Shown: positions 55,424-64,000 of the stretch, in pieces
How positions within the stretch are numbered: position 1 is the stretch's first letter
Layout: every line of letters begins with the position of its first letter
Assembly: GCA_947566075.1 (NCBI GenBank)
Contig: CANOIM010000009.1
Span: forward strand, 16,055 to 80,054
Direction: 5' to 3'
DNA length: 64,000 nucleotides
Origin: an uncultured Eggerthellaceae bacterium
GTDB taxonomy: Bacteria > Actinomycetota > Coriobacteriia > Coriobacteriales > Eggerthellaceae
Notes under the pieces: model-generated
Databases searched by the model: none
Seen by the model: the letters and a program-made list of their open reading frames with translations, nothing else
What the model was told of the DNA's origin: nothing
Translations under genes and position numbers: made by a program

Positions 55424-55431
55424 AGAAAAAA

Positions 55432-55456
55432 ATGGGCATCAAGAGCGGATGCCCAT
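55432..55456 (-). terminator. Terminator of the serA-like gene
   Basis: Perfect 9-bp stem ATGGGCATC / GATGCCCAT (55432-55440, 55448-55456), then UUUUUUU leftward: a textbook intrinsic terminator. Confidence 0.93.
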
Positions 55457-55483
55457 CTACAAGACCCAACTGGTCAGGAACCG

Positions 55484-56401
55484 TTACAGGTTCACACAAT
55501 GGTTCTTCGTGCCGTCTGCCAGATAATCCATGACCTGATTCACGGCCATGACTGCGCAGTTGTCCTCAGCCTCAGCGGTGGAAGCGCCCAGGTGCGGGAT
55601 GACGATGGCGCGCTCCATCTTCACCACCGCCGGGTTCGCGAAGTCTGTCACATAGCGCGCAACCTTGCCGCTCTCCAAGGCTGCGGCCATGTCAGCATCA
55701 TTCACCAGGGAATCCCGGGAGAAGTTCAGGAACACCACGCCATCCTTCATCTGGTTGATGGCCGCGGCGTTTATCATGCCCTTCGTGGAATCCGTTGCGG
55801 GCACGTGGATGGTGATGTAGTCAGCGGCCTGATAGAGGTCAGCTAGGTCTGTGACGAAGGTCATGTCAGCAGAGATGTTCTCAGCCTTGGCTGCATCCAG
55901 GAAGGGATCATATCCCACGACGTTCATGCCCAGGGCCTCAGCCGCACCAACCACCAGCTTGCCGATGGCCCCCAGCCCGATGACGCCCAAGGTCTTGCCG
56001 GATATCTCACCGCCTGCGAAGGCCTTCTTCGCCTTTTCGGCAGACTTGCCCACGTTCTCATCAGCGGCATTATCCTTCACCCACTGGATGCCACCCACGA
56101 TATCCCGGGATGCCAACAGCATGCCCGCCAGCACCAGTTCCTTCACGGCGTTGGCATTGGCACCCGGCGTGTTGAAGACGGCAACTCCCGCTTCAGCCAG
56201 CGCGTCCAGCGGGATGTTGTTCACCCCAGCCCCGGCCCGCGCCACAGCCTTCAGGTTCTCGGGGATATCCATGTCATGCATGTTGGCCGAGCGAACGAGG
56301 ATGACGTCAGCCTCCTCCACGTTGTCAGTCAGCTGGTATTCATCCGTCAGCAGATCCAGCCCCTTCGCAGAGATGTTGTTCAAGCAATGCACCTTATACA
56401 T
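55484..56401 (-). CDS. serA: D-3-phosphoglycerate dehydrogenase-like 2-hydroxyacid dehydrogenase (no ACT domain)
   Basis: A 305-residue NAD-dependent D-2-hydroxyacid dehydrogenase most like short-form phosphoglycerate dehydrogenases, starting serine synthesis from 3-phosphoglycerate. It has the NAD loop GVIGLGAIGKLV, Arg in NFSRDSLV, and the catalytic His in IPHLGASTAEAE; ARAGAGVNNI is the substrate-side segment. The regulatory ACT domain of long SerA proteins is missing, so feedback by serine is less likely. A GGAA site precedes ATG 56401. Specificity is inferred from family and could be another hydroxyacid. Confidence 0.85.
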   Translation of the reverse strand: MYKVHCLNNISAKGLDLLTDEYQLTDNVEEADVILVRSANMHDMDIPENLKAVARAGAGVNNIPLDALAEAGVAVFNTPGANANAVKELVLAGMLLASRDIVGGIQWVKDNAADENVGKSAEKAKKAFAGGEISGKTLGVIGLGAIGKLVVGAAEALGMNVVGYDPFLDAAKAENISADMTFVTDLADLYQAADYITIHVPATDSTKGMINAAAINQMKDGVVFLNFSRDSLVNDADMAAALESGKVARYVTDFANPAVVKMERAIVIPHLGASTAEAEDNCAVMAVNQVMDYLADGTKNHCVNL

Positions 56402-56464
56402 GAGGGTTCCTTTCGATCAGATATCTCTGAGGATGATACCGCAAGGAACGAATGTGGAGCAGCG

Positions 56465-57133
56465 CTACGAGGTCATAGGCTGGGAAGCATCTTCCGGCGG
56501 AATGCGGAAGAGCGTCTGGAGGAAATCCTTATCTCGGGCAATCACCTCGCGCAGGCTGTAGGACATCTGGTTGTCATAGGCGCCCTTGTCAGCCGCCACC
56601 CCTTGGGCGGTCATGCTCAAACCCTGGGCAATAGCCAACGCCCGATAGAGGTGATAGGCCTGGGTGACGATCATCACGTCATCAGCCCCGTAGACGTACT
56701 TCGCCCGATAGACCGAAGCGTAGGTGTCATAGCCCGCGTGATCTACCACCACATCATCCGCTGGCACGCCCAGGGAAACGCAGTAGGCCTTCATAGCATC
56801 GGATTCGTTGTAGTGGGCTTCGCGGTTGTCCCCACTCACGATGATCTGGTCTGCTGCCCCCGCTAGGAAGAGGTCTACGGCCACTTCCAGCCGGTCAGCC
56901 AGGATGTCTGACGGCTTCCCTGAAGGCAGTACCGAAGCCCCCAGCACGAGCACGGCTTGGGCATGGGCCCCCGACTCTTCGATCTGGGCTATGGTGTGCA
57001 CGTCATCACGAGTGCTGGCCAAGATATAGGCGCTCACGGAAGCCGAGAAGGCCGCGAAGATCACCACGGCAGCCAAGAGCACCGTGAGGATGCGTCGAAG
57101 GATGCTCTTTCGTCCAGCCTTTTCGCGGGCCAA
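56465..57133 (-). CDS. SanA/YdcF-like membrane-anchored DUF218 protein
   Basis: A 222-residue protein: basic start, one N-terminal membrane helix (ILTVLLAAVVIFAAFSASVSAYIL), then the DUF218 domain with AVLVLGASVLPSGKPSDILADRL, QIIVSGDNREAHYNESDAMKAY, DHAGYDTYASVYRAKYVYG and VTQAYHLYRALAIAQGL, the SanA-type order. Probably faces outside; envelope-related. It starts at TTG 57133, directly after the leuS TAA, so translation is coupled to leuS. No other start is better placed. Confidence 0.88.
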   Translation of the reverse strand: MAREKAGRKSILRRILTVLLAAVVIFAAFSASVSAYILASTRDDVHTIAQIEESGAHAQAVLVLGASVLPSGKPSDILADRLEVAVDLFLAGAADQIIVSGDNREAHYNESDAMKAYCVSLGVPADDVVVDHAGYDTYASVYRAKYVYGADDVMIVTQAYHLYRALAIAQGLSMTAQGVAADKGAYDNQMSYSLREVIARDKDFLQTLFRIPPEDASQPMTS

Positions 57134-59692
57134 TTACTTGACCACCAGGTTGACCAAGCGCTTGGGAACGACGATCTCCTTCACCACCGTCTTGCCTTCC
57201 AAAGCCTGAGCTGCCGCCGTGCGAGCAGCGCTCAGGATATCCTCCTCAGAGGCATCAGCCGCCACCGTGATGCGAACCTTCACCTTGCCGTTGAGCTGCA
57301 CTGCCAGCTCAACCTCGTCCGCTGCCGCTTGGGCCGGGTCAAAAGAAGGCCAGGGTTGCTGATGGACCGAACCCTCCCCCTCTAACGTTGCCTGCCAAAG
57401 CTCTTCGGCCATATGGGGCGCGATGGGCGCCAAGAGCTTCACCAGCGTCTCGGCTACATCTCGGCAGAGCGGACCACCCGTTTTGCAATTCATCCGATGC
57501 TCTGCCGGACGCACCCGCAGGAATGTGCCTGCGGCGTTCGTCAACTCCATGATGGCAGCCAGAGCGGTATTGAAGTTATTGCGGTCGAAGTCCTCAGACA
57601 CCTTGCCCACCACACGATGGCGCTCCCGCTTCATGGCCATGGCAAGCTCATGGGCCTTCGAAGCGTCAACCTCAGGGTCATAGAGGGTGTCTTCACCCGC
57701 TTTGCCCACCAGGTCATGGACGATGCGCCAGACGCGGTTCAGGTACTTGGACATGCCCGCCAGGCCATCTTCGTTCCAGAGCTTCTCCTTGTCTGGCGGC
57801 CCCATGAAGAGCATGGCCGCGCGCACGGCATCAGCCCCATACTGGGCGATCATCTCCTCCGGAGATACCACGTTGCCCTTGGATTTGCTCATCACATCCC
57901 CGTGGGCATCCAGCACCATGCCCTGGCAGAGCAGGTTAGCGAAGGGTTCGCTGAAATCCAGCAGGCCCGCATCCCTGAGCACCTTCGTGAAGAAGCGGCT
58001 GTAGAGCAGGTGCAGGATAGCGTGTTCGATGCCGCCGATGTACTGGTCCACCGGCATCCAAGCGTTGGCCTTCTTCGGATCGAAGGGAGCGTGGACGTTG
58101 TGCGGGTCCGTGTAGCGCATGTAGTACCAGCTGGAACAGGTGAAGGTATCCATGGTGTCCGTCTCGCGCTTGGCCGGGCCACCGCAAACGGGACAGGTGG
58201 TGTTGGCGAAGGCGGCATGGGTGGCCAGCGTCTCGCCAGCGCTCAGGTCTATGTCCTCCGGCAGGCGCACCGGCAGGTCCTCTTCCGGGACGGGCACCAC
58301 GCCGCAAGCCGGGCAGTGGATGGCTGGGATGGGGTTGCCCCAATAGCGCTGGCGGCTGATGAGCCAATCCCGCAGACGGTATTCCACCGTGCGCTGACCC
58401 TTGCCTTCTTGCTGAAGCCGTTGGACGATGGCCTCTTCGCCTTCTGAATGCTTGCCGCCCCGCAGGCCTGTGAACTCCCCGGATTGCACCAGGATGCCCT
58501 CAGCCGCGAAGGCCTCCGGCCAGTCCACCGTGGTCACCTGGCGGTCACGCACATCCTTCAGCTGGTCATACTGCGGGTCATCCTCCGGCAGGATGATGGG
58601 GATGATGGGCAGATCATACTTGCGGGCGAATTCGAAGTCACGCTGGTCCCCGCAGGGCACAGCCATGACGGCACCGGTGCCGTAGTCAGCCACCACGTAG
58701 TCAGCCACCCACACGGGCACCTGTTCGCCATTGACTGGATTCAGCACGTAGCGCCCCGTGAAGACGCCGTGCTTATCCCGTTCGCCCTGGGCGCGCTCAA
58801 GGGCGCTGACCTTGCGAGCCTCCTCGGCGAAGCTCAGGACCTCAGCTTCCTTTGCCGTACCCTTGACCAAAGCCTCCAGGCCGGGGTACTCCGGCGCCAA
58901 CACGAAGAAGCTGCACCCGAAGAGGGTATCTGCCCGCGTGGTGAACACAGTGATGACCTTATCCGTGGGGGCACCATCAAGCCCCACCACCGTGAAGTCA
59001 ACGTTCGCCCCTTCGGACCGACCGATCCAGTTCGCCTGCTGCTGCTTCACGTTCTCAGGCCAACCGGTCAGCTGGTCCAAGTCTTGCAGCAGCTCTTCGG
59101 CATAATCAGTGATCTTGAAGTACCACTGGGTAAGATCGCGCTTCTCTACCTCTGTATCACAACGCCAGCAGCGGCCATCTATCACTTGTTCGTTCGCCAG
59201 CACCGTGCCACAGCTCTCACACCAGTTCACCGGCGAATTCCGGCGCTCCACCAGCCCGCGCTTCCAGAACTCCAGGAAGATCCACTGGCCCCAGCGGTAA
59301 TACTCCGGATCACAGGCCACCACCGTGCGGTCCCAATCATAGGAGAAGCCCATGCGCTTGAACGAGGCCCGCTGGGTATCTATGTTCTCGTAGGTCCACT
59401 TCGCAGGGTGCGAATGATGTTTGATAGCGGCGTTCTCAGCGGGCAGCCCGAAGGCATCCCACCCCATGGGATGCAGCACGTTGAATCCGCTCATGCGCGC
59501 ATAACGGGCGATCACATCCCCGTAGGTGTAGTTGCTCACGTGGCCCATGTGGATATCCCCGGAAGGGTAGGGGAACATCTCCAACACGTACTTGCGCGGC
59601 TTGTCCGACGTCTCATCCACAGCGTAGAGCCCGCTTTCCTCCCATTGCAACTGAAGGCGCGGCTCTATCTCATGGGGGCTGTACTCTTTCAT
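57134..59692 (-). CDS. leuS: Leucyl-tRNA synthetase
   Basis: LeuRS charges tRNA-Leu. The 852-residue protein has the HIGH-equivalent PSGDIHMGHVSNY near residue 45, the CP1 editing domain in the middle (TTRADTLFGCSFFVLAPE, with the editing-site D), two zinc-ribbon-like CxxC pairs (CESCGTV, CWRC; CPVCGGP), and the second signature VMSKSKGN instead of KMSKS. ATG 59692 opens the frame. Forms a two-gene unit with the SanA-like gene. Confidence 0.97.
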   Translation of the reverse strand: MKEYSPHEIEPRLQLQWEESGLYAVDETSDKPRKYVLEMFPYPSGDIHMGHVSNYTYGDVIARYARMSGFNVLHPMGWDAFGLPAENAAIKHHSHPAKWTYENIDTQRASFKRMGFSYDWDRTVVACDPEYYRWGQWIFLEFWKRGLVERRNSPVNWCESCGTVLANEQVIDGRCWRCDTEVEKRDLTQWYFKITDYAEELLQDLDQLTGWPENVKQQQANWIGRSEGANVDFTVVGLDGAPTDKVITVFTTRADTLFGCSFFVLAPEYPGLEALVKGTAKEAEVLSFAEEARKVSALERAQGERDKHGVFTGRYVLNPVNGEQVPVWVADYVVADYGTGAVMAVPCGDQRDFEFARKYDLPIIPIILPEDDPQYDQLKDVRDRQVTTVDWPEAFAAEGILVQSGEFTGLRGGKHSEGEEAIVQRLQQEGKGQRTVEYRLRDWLISRQRYWGNPIPAIHCPACGVVPVPEEDLPVRLPEDIDLSAGETLATHAAFANTTCPVCGGPAKRETDTMDTFTCSSWYYMRYTDPHNVHAPFDPKKANAWMPVDQYIGGIEHAILHLLYSRFFTKVLRDAGLLDFSEPFANLLCQGMVLDAHGDVMSKSKGNVVSPEEMIAQYGADAVRAAMLFMGPPDKEKLWNEDGLAGMSKYLNRVWRIVHDLVGKAGEDTLYDPEVDASKAHELAMAMKRERHRVVGKVSEDFDRNNFNTALAAIMELTNAAGTFLRVRPAEHRMNCKTGGPLCRDVAETLVKLLAPIAPHMAEELWQATLEGEGSVHQQPWPSFDPAQAAADEVELAVQLNGKVKVRITVAADASEEDILSAARTAAAQALEGKTVVKEIVVPKRLVNLVVK

Positions 59693-59776
59693 AGGACTTC
59701 CTTGCTTGGCTAGGTAGAATGTGTGGGAACATTATAGCGACGCAGTTTCGTCCGCAGCGTAGAAACCGAGGGCTTC

Positions 59777-60358
59777 ATGAACTTCCACAAAGCCGCATTC
59801 AAAGCCGCATATGGCACCGAGGCGCAGCTTCCTGAAAGCCAGCGGGCTGAGGTCTCCTTCGCGGGGCGCTCCAACGTGGGGAAATCCTCCCTGCTGAACA
59901 AGCTCATGTTCCGCAAGGGTTTGGCGAAGGTGTCTTCCACACCCGGCAAGACGGCCACCGTGAACTTCTACGATGTAGATGGCGTTGACCTGGTAGACCT
60001 GCCCGGATACGGCTATGCGAAGGTATCCAAGTCAGAGCTGGACCGGTGGGCTGACCTGATAGAAGGGTACTTCAATCAAGACCGCCAGTTCGCCTTGGTG
60101 GTAAGCCTTATTGACATCCGTCATGATCCTAGCGCGCTGGATCACAACATGGTGGGGTTCTTGAAAGAGGCCGAACTCCCCTTCGCCATTGCTCTCACCA
60201 AGGCAGACAAGCTGTCAAAGCAGAAGGCGAACACTCAGAAGCAGCGGCTGGCGAAGGCTTTGGACCTGCCGAAGGGATGCCCGGTCATCTTGACCTCAGC
60301 CGAAGCAGGCACCGGCATAGAAGATCTACGCAGGTTGATTGCCGAACGAGCGGAGTGA
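59777..60358 (+). CDS. ysxC: Ribosome-assembly GTPase YsxC/EngB
   Basis: A 193-residue GTPase needed for large ribosomal subunit assembly. G1 GRSNVGKSS, G3 DLPGYGYAK, G4 TKADK and G5-like TSAEAGTG are all present in order. ATG 59777 has GAGGG 5 nt upstream. Divergent from leuS and convergent with guaB; a repeat copy follows. Confidence 0.95.
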   Translation: MNFHKAAFKAAYGTEAQLPESQRAEVSFAGRSNVGKSSLLNKLMFRKGLAKVSSTPGKTATVNFYDVDGVDLVDLPGYGYAKVSKSELDRWADLIEGYFNQDRQFALVVSLIDIRHDPSALDHNMVGFLKEAELPFAIALTKADKLSKQKANTQKQRLAKALDLPKGCPVILTSAEAGTGIEDLRRLIAERAE

Positions 60359-60361
60359 TGA

Positions 60362-60390
60362 GGGACAACGGGGACGTAGGCTATTGTCCC
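60362..60390. repeat. REP-like repeat, single copy 5
   Basis: GGGACAACGGGGACGTAGGC followed by TATTGTCCC, one unit with its own short inverted ends GGGACAA / TTGTCCC, sits between the ysxC and guaB stops (3 bp after ysxC, 4 bp before guaB). Confidence 0.85.
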
Positions 60391-60394
60391 GCCC

Positions 60395-61912
60395 CTACGA
60401 ATTGTTGCCGTAGGGGTTCTTGTCCTTGAGCATGACATCGTGGGCGCCGCCCTCGATGATGGAGGTGCTTGACACCACCGTGAGCTTCGCCTTCTCTTGC
60501 AGCTCTGGAATGGTGAGCGCGCCGCAATTGCACATGGTGCTCTTCACCTTGGAAAGCGTGATATCAACGTTGTCTTTGAGGGAACCCGCGTAGGGCACAT
60601 AGGAATCCACGCCCTCTTCGAAGCTCATACCCTTCTTGTCTCCGCCTAGGTCATAGCGCTGCCAATTGCGGGCCCGAGCGCTGCCTTCGCCCCAGTACTC
60701 CTTCATGTAGGAGCCGTTCACCATCACACGGTTGGAGGGGCTCTCATCGAAGCGAGCGAAGTAGCGGCCTAGCATCACGAAGTCAGAGCCCATGGCCAGC
60801 GCCAGGGAGATGTGGTGGTCATAGACGATGCCGCCATCAGAGCAAATAGGGATGTACACGCCTGTTTCCTGGAACCATTCATCCCGGGCCTTCGCCACCT
60901 CGATGACCGCCGTGGCCTGGCCGCGACCGATGCCCTTGGTCTCACGGGTGATGCAGATGGAGCCGCCGCCGATGCCGATCTTGATGAAATCAGCGCCATG
61001 TTCGGCCAGGAAGCGGAAGCCTTCGCGGTCTACCACGTTGCCCGCCCCCACCTTGACCGTATCTCCGTAACGTTCGCGGATCCACTCCAGCGTCAGGCGC
61101 TGCCAATCAGAATAGCCTTCGGAAGAGTCAATGCAGAGGACGTCTACTCCGGCATCTACCAGAGCGGGCACGCGCTCGGCGTAGTCACGGGTATTGATGC
61201 CCGCCCCCACCATGTAGCGCTTGTGGGCGTCCAGCAGCTCATCCGGGTTGGACTTGTGGGAGTCATAATCCTTACGGAACACGAGAGCCACCAGATGATC
61301 AGCGTCATTCACGATGGGCAGGCAGTTGAGCTTGTTCTCCCAGATGATGTCATTGGCCACCTTGAGAGAGGTATCTTCCGGAGCCACCACCAGCTTCTCC
61401 CGCGGGGTCATGAAGCTGCTGACCTTGTCAGTGACATCCATGCGAGAAACGCGGTAATCCCGCGAGGTGACGATGCCCAGCAGCTTGCCGTGGCTGGTAC
61501 CGTCGTCCGTCACCGGCATGGTGGAGAAGCCGTGCTCTTCCTTGAGGCGGATGACGTCCGCCAGGTTCATGTCTGGGGAGAGGTTGACATCTGAGGTGAC
61601 GAACCCCGCCTTGTAGTCTTTCACGCGACGCACCATGGCCGCTTCGTCTTCGACGGACTGCGAACCGTAGATGAACGACAAGCCGCCTTCCGTAGCCAGA
61701 GCCACGGCCATGCGGTCATCAGATACGGACTGCATGATGGCAGACACCATGGGGATGGAAAGGGAGATGGGGCACTCTTCCTGGCCCTTCTTATACTTCA
61801 CCAGGGGTGTTTTGAGCGAGACCTTGGCAGGAATGCACGTTTCAGGAGAATAACCAGGCACGAGCAGGTATTCGTTGAATGTGCGTGATGGTTCGTCAAA
61901 ATAATAAGCCAT
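60395..61912 (-). CDS. guaB: Inosine-5'-monophosphate dehydrogenase
   Basis: GuaB oxidises IMP to XMP, the committed step to GMP. The 505-residue enzyme has an IMPDH barrel with the catalytic-Cys loop GIGGGSICITRE, the CSDGGIVYDHH phosphate site, and two CBS domains inserted after about residue 90 (TMPVTDDGTSHGK; LVAPEDTSLKVANDI). ATG 61912 has GGGGGA upstream; the long frame to 62062 is not supported. A TATAAT at 61952-61947 gives it a promoter. Confidence 0.94.
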   Translation of the reverse strand: MAYYFDEPSRTFNEYLLVPGYSPETCIPAKVSLKTPLVKYKKGQEECPISLSIPMVSAIMQSVSDDRMAVALATEGGLSFIYGSQSVEDEAAMVRRVKDYKAGFVTSDVNLSPDMNLADVIRLKEEHGFSTMPVTDDGTSHGKLLGIVTSRDYRVSRMDVTDKVSSFMTPREKLVVAPEDTSLKVANDIIWENKLNCLPIVNDADHLVALVFRKDYDSHKSNPDELLDAHKRYMVGAGINTRDYAERVPALVDAGVDVLCIDSSEGYSDWQRLTLEWIRERYGDTVKVGAGNVVDREGFRFLAEHGADFIKIGIGGGSICITRETKGIGRGQATAVIEVAKARDEWFQETGVYIPICSDGGIVYDHHISLALAMGSDFVMLGRYFARFDESPSNRVMVNGSYMKEYWGEGSARARNWQRYDLGGDKKGMSFEEGVDSYVPYAGSLKDNVDITLSKVKSTMCNCGALTIPELQEKAKLTVVSSTSIIEGGAHDVMLKDKNPYGNNS

Positions 61913-61946
61913 GCTTCCCCCAGCTCCTCGATGCCAACGTGGTGTC

Positions 61947-61952
61947 ATTATA
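61947..61952 (-). promoter_or_regulatory. guaB -10 element
   Basis: Consensus TATAAT (61952-61947) 34 bp upstream of the guaB ATG; the -35 region (GAACTC) is poor. The rest of 61913-62074 shows no gene. Confidence 0.55.
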
Positions 61953-62074
61953 TAGTAGCCAATCCCCCTGAGTTCTGAGCAGATAAAGGGGTGCTCAGGC
62001 CTGTTCGCGAAGGCGTCCGGCCACCGCACCAATGATGAAAAGGGACAGGTGCTTCCCATCATTCCCGCCTTCGA

Positions 62075-63490
62075 TCAAGAGCAGATGATGAAACCGATAT
62101 CTGTCAGCGTTTGGCCAGGAGCTATCGTACCGTTGTAATCAGCATTCGAGATGTGAAGCCGGTCATCGCGTAGGGTGAATACGCCGTTCCAGGAATCCAC
62201 TAGGATGAAGGGATGACCCAGGGGGATGGTCACCTCCCAGCCGCTCAACGCCTCACCGCTGTTCGTGAGCGTGACGCTGTATTGCTCGTAGGCCTTACCG
62301 TCCGCCTCCCAGGAATTCACGACATTCGCTGTGAAGGAAAGGCTTCCGACGGTTTCACCATAGGTGGGGCTCTGGGATCCGGCTTCCTCTTGAGCGGGAG
62401 GCGCTTCGCCCTGCAACACGCTTTGGAGCCAGAGTCCCTCCGCGCTCAGATCCGCTTCCGTGAAGCCAGAGTCTTTCGTGCAGTCGGGCTTGAAGAGCGC
62501 TGAGGCTTCATCCTTGTTCGAGAGATTCCAGCAGATGTAGCTCACATCCAGCTCATCCATGAGGCGCACCCACGCATCTGCAGAGTCATAGTCTATGGAG
62601 CCATTGCCGCTGGCATCGCAGATGCCAAACTCAGTGACGAAGACGGGCAACCCCGCAGCCACCGCATTGGATAGCTTGTCCCGCAAGTCCTGCTGATGGG
62701 TGGCGGCGTAGAAGTGCAGCGCATACAGGATGTTGCTGAATTCCAGCGAATCCACCGCTGCTTCATCCACCTGTTGAGACCAGGTAGGCGTGCCCACCAC
62801 GATGAGGACCTCCGGGGCGTTCGCCCGGATGATGGGGATGACCTCCTCCGCATAGGCTTTGACATCTGCCCAGGTGGCAGCGCCGTTGGGTTCATTGCAG
62901 ATCTCATAGATGACATTCTTGTGGGCAGCGAAGCGCTCGGACATCTTCGCGAAGAAAGCTTTGGCGGCATCCTTGTGCTGATTCGGATCCCCGTCGCTCA
63001 AGATGTGCCAGTCCACCACCACATAGAGGTCAGCTTCCGTGGCGAAGGCAACCCCGTCTTCCACCAACCGTTCCAGCTTTGCCTGATCACCATCAGTGCA
63101 ATAGCCGCCTGATTCGGTCGTATACAACGCCAGGCGCACTGCGTTCGCGCCCCAATCCTGGCGCAGTTCCTTGAAGAAAGCCTGGTTCACGTAGCGCGGG
63201 AACCAGGCCAAACCATGGGTGCTCACCCCGCGCAGTTGCACTGGTTGTCCGTCTTCACCCACAAGCTGGGTTCCCTCAAGGTGAAGCGCTCCCGTCGTAG
63301 AAGGGGTTGCAATGGGAGGTTCAGCGGGCTCGTTCTGCTTCGGTGCCGAGGTGACCTCCTCGGGGGCTGCTTGTTTCAAGACAGACGAGACTTCCTCTTC
63401 CGACGCAGGCGCGCACCCCGCAAAACCGAGGCAGAGCCCAAGCAACATAACGCTTGCCAATGCGATCATCATTTTTGACATCTTCGTCAA
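62075..63490 (-). CDS. Lipoprotein endoglucanase-like glycoside hydrolase family 5 with a C-terminal carbohydrate-binding-like domain
   Basis: A 471-residue surface lipoprotein. Lipobox GFAGC follows a hydrophobic signal; a Pro/Glu/Thr-rich linker leads to a GH5 barrel (residues about 75-350) with acid/base Glu in IYEICNEPNG, His in YALHFYAATH and nucleophile Glu in VTEFGICDASG. A beta-sandwich at the C-terminus (SFTANVVNSWEADGKAYEQY, YNGTIAPGQTLTDIGF) looks like CBM2/CBM3. GGGAG stands 9 nt before TTG 63490; ATG 63481 is the alternative. Substrate probably beta-1,4-glucan. Confidence 0.87.
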   Translation of the reverse strand: MTKMSKMMIALASVMLLGLCLGFAGCAPASEEEVSSVLKQAAPEEVTSAPKQNEPAEPPIATPSTTGALHLEGTQLVGEDGQPVQLRGVSTHGLAWFPRYVNQAFFKELRQDWGANAVRLALYTTESGGYCTDGDQAKLERLVEDGVAFATEADLYVVVDWHILSDGDPNQHKDAAKAFFAKMSERFAAHKNVIYEICNEPNGAATWADVKAYAEEVIPIIRANAPEVLIVVGTPTWSQQVDEAAVDSLEFSNILYALHFYAATHQQDLRDKLSNAVAAGLPVFVTEFGICDASGNGSIDYDSADAWVRLMDELDVSYICWNLSNKDEASALFKPDCTKDSGFTEADLSAEGLWLQSVLQGEAPPAQEEAGSQSPTYGETVGSLSFTANVVNSWEADGKAYEQYSVTLTNSGEALSGWEVTIPLGHPFILVDSWNGVFTLRDDRLHISNADYNGTIAPGQTLTDIGFIICS

Positions 63491-63542
63491 TGGTCAGATC
63501 TCCCGATCGAGAGCAAAACTCTGGATAGCTTTTGTGGATAAC

Positions 63543-64000
63543 CTACAGTCCGTTTTCCACCATGAGGGTGTTGAGAGCATCAGGGTCATTGGCAACGGCT
63601 TCCAAGTCTGAGAGGCGGTCTTCTGCGGCCAGCTTGGCTATGAGGGCTTGGAATCGGTCGCGCTCTTCGGTCTTGCCCCGTGTCTCGCCCGCCTCTTCGC
63701 CAGCGGCATAGCCTCTGGCTTCACCGATGGCCTCTCCCTCTTCCCGAGCAGCATCCATGCGAGCAAGAGCGTTCATCTCCAGTGTCATGAAGCCCATGGC
63801 CTGCTCCTTCCATGCCTCTTCGGTGTTGGCGCGCTTCACTTGCTCATCTAACGTTGTGGCAAGGTCACCTTCAGCACGTCCCGTATGGACGTATTGTAGC
63901 AAGAGGGAGAGGCTCTCATCGGGGGCTTTGTCCCAGGCGGGAGCATTCAGGATGACCGCTTGATAGACAAGGTAACTGCAACGCTGACGGTGTAAATGCA
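63543..64000 (-). CDS. Rpn-type PD-(D/E)XK nuclease/transposase family protein, 5' end cut by the window
   Basis: About 152 C-terminal residues are visible and the frame is open to base 64000. The region PDESLSLLLQYVHTG, then FMTLEMNALARMDAAREEGEAIGEARGYAAGEE, with its Ala/Gly/Glu helical repeats, matches the C-terminal tail of Rpn (PDDEXK transposase) proteins, ending in an AALITKL-like motif (FQALIAKLAAEDRLSDLE). The catalytic nuclease part lies beyond the window. Whether it is intact is unknown. Confidence 0.7.
   Translation of the reverse strand, partial: HLHRQRCSYLVYQAVILNAPAWDKAPDESLSLLLQYVHTGRAEGDLATTLDEQVKRANTEEAWKEQAMGFMTLEMNALARMDAAREEGEAIGEARGYAAGEEAGETRGKTEERDRFQALIAKLAAEDRLSDLEAVANDPDALNTLMVENGL

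Noticed and set aside
57413..58447. Long rightward frames opposite leuS
   Set aside because: Shadow frames of a conserved synthetase with no start signals or domains.

Overview
The window looks like chromosome from an anaerobic Actinobacterium of the class Coriobacteriia, most probably the family Eggerthellaceae; I cannot name the genus. The grounds are a moderately high GC content, the housekeeping genes, two DMSO-reductase-family molybdoenzyme loci each beside a LuxR-type regulator, a membrane-embedded LuxR regulator, and little carbohydrate metabolism. I found no tRNA, rRNA, CRISPR array, prophage or complete transposon.

Layout. 1-3.4 kb: edge-truncated Ser/Thr kinase, glmM, hisE and divergent tcdA. 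3.5-14.6 kb: a leftward catabolic-type operon (FAD oxidoreductase, SPW-repeat membrane protein, two paralogous MFS transporters, zinc-ribbon protein, molybdopterin catalytic subunit, two-cluster ferredoxin subunit) facing a divergent MalT-like LuxR regulator, with a dyad operator candidate between them. 14.6-24.3 kb: purE, a lipoprotein and rpoBC; RpoC carries an unusual helix-hairpin-helix tail. 24.3-34.7 kb: a cobalamin region with an ECF transporter (S, fused A-A, T), a DUF4430 lipoprotein behind a cobalamin riboswitch, a PduO-type adenosyltransferase, an MFS transporter, a corrinoid-reductive-activator-like protein, a DUF2284 protein, an MtaA-like methyltransferase and a divergent LysR regulator. 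34.7-42.7 kb: a cell-wall hydrolase-like protein, chaperones (trigger factor, SlyD-like, and a protein resembling only the trigger-factor C-domain) and a transglutaminase/alpha-E/ATP-grasp trio. 42.8-49.3 kb: a translationally coupled operon of a cytoplasmic BspA-type LRR protein, a VWA protein with a histidine-rich N-domain, a MoxR AAA+ ATPase fused to a SAM methyltransferase, and a small protein. 49.5-55.3 kb: a second molybdoenzyme locus in which catalytic and small subunits have both lost iron-sulfur cysteines, with a 91-residue protein and a divergent membrane LuxR regulator. 55.4-64 kb: serA-like, sanA/ydcF-like, leuS, ysxC, guaB, a GH5 lipoprotein and an edge-truncated Rpn-type protein.

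How the parts fit. The two molybdoenzyme loci look like substrate-induced modules for small molecules, plausibly aromatic. The first has a possible electron path (FAD protein, ferredoxin, Fe-S catalytic subunit). The second apparently has none, so it should catalyse a redox-neutral reaction or have lost its redox role; this is the most novel system in the window. The cobalamin region joins B12 uptake and adenosylation to corrinoid methyl transfer. A short repeat family (core GGACAACGGGGACGTAGGC) recurs at gene ends, supplies the tcdA stop codon, and is translated in frame within the ECF ATPase.
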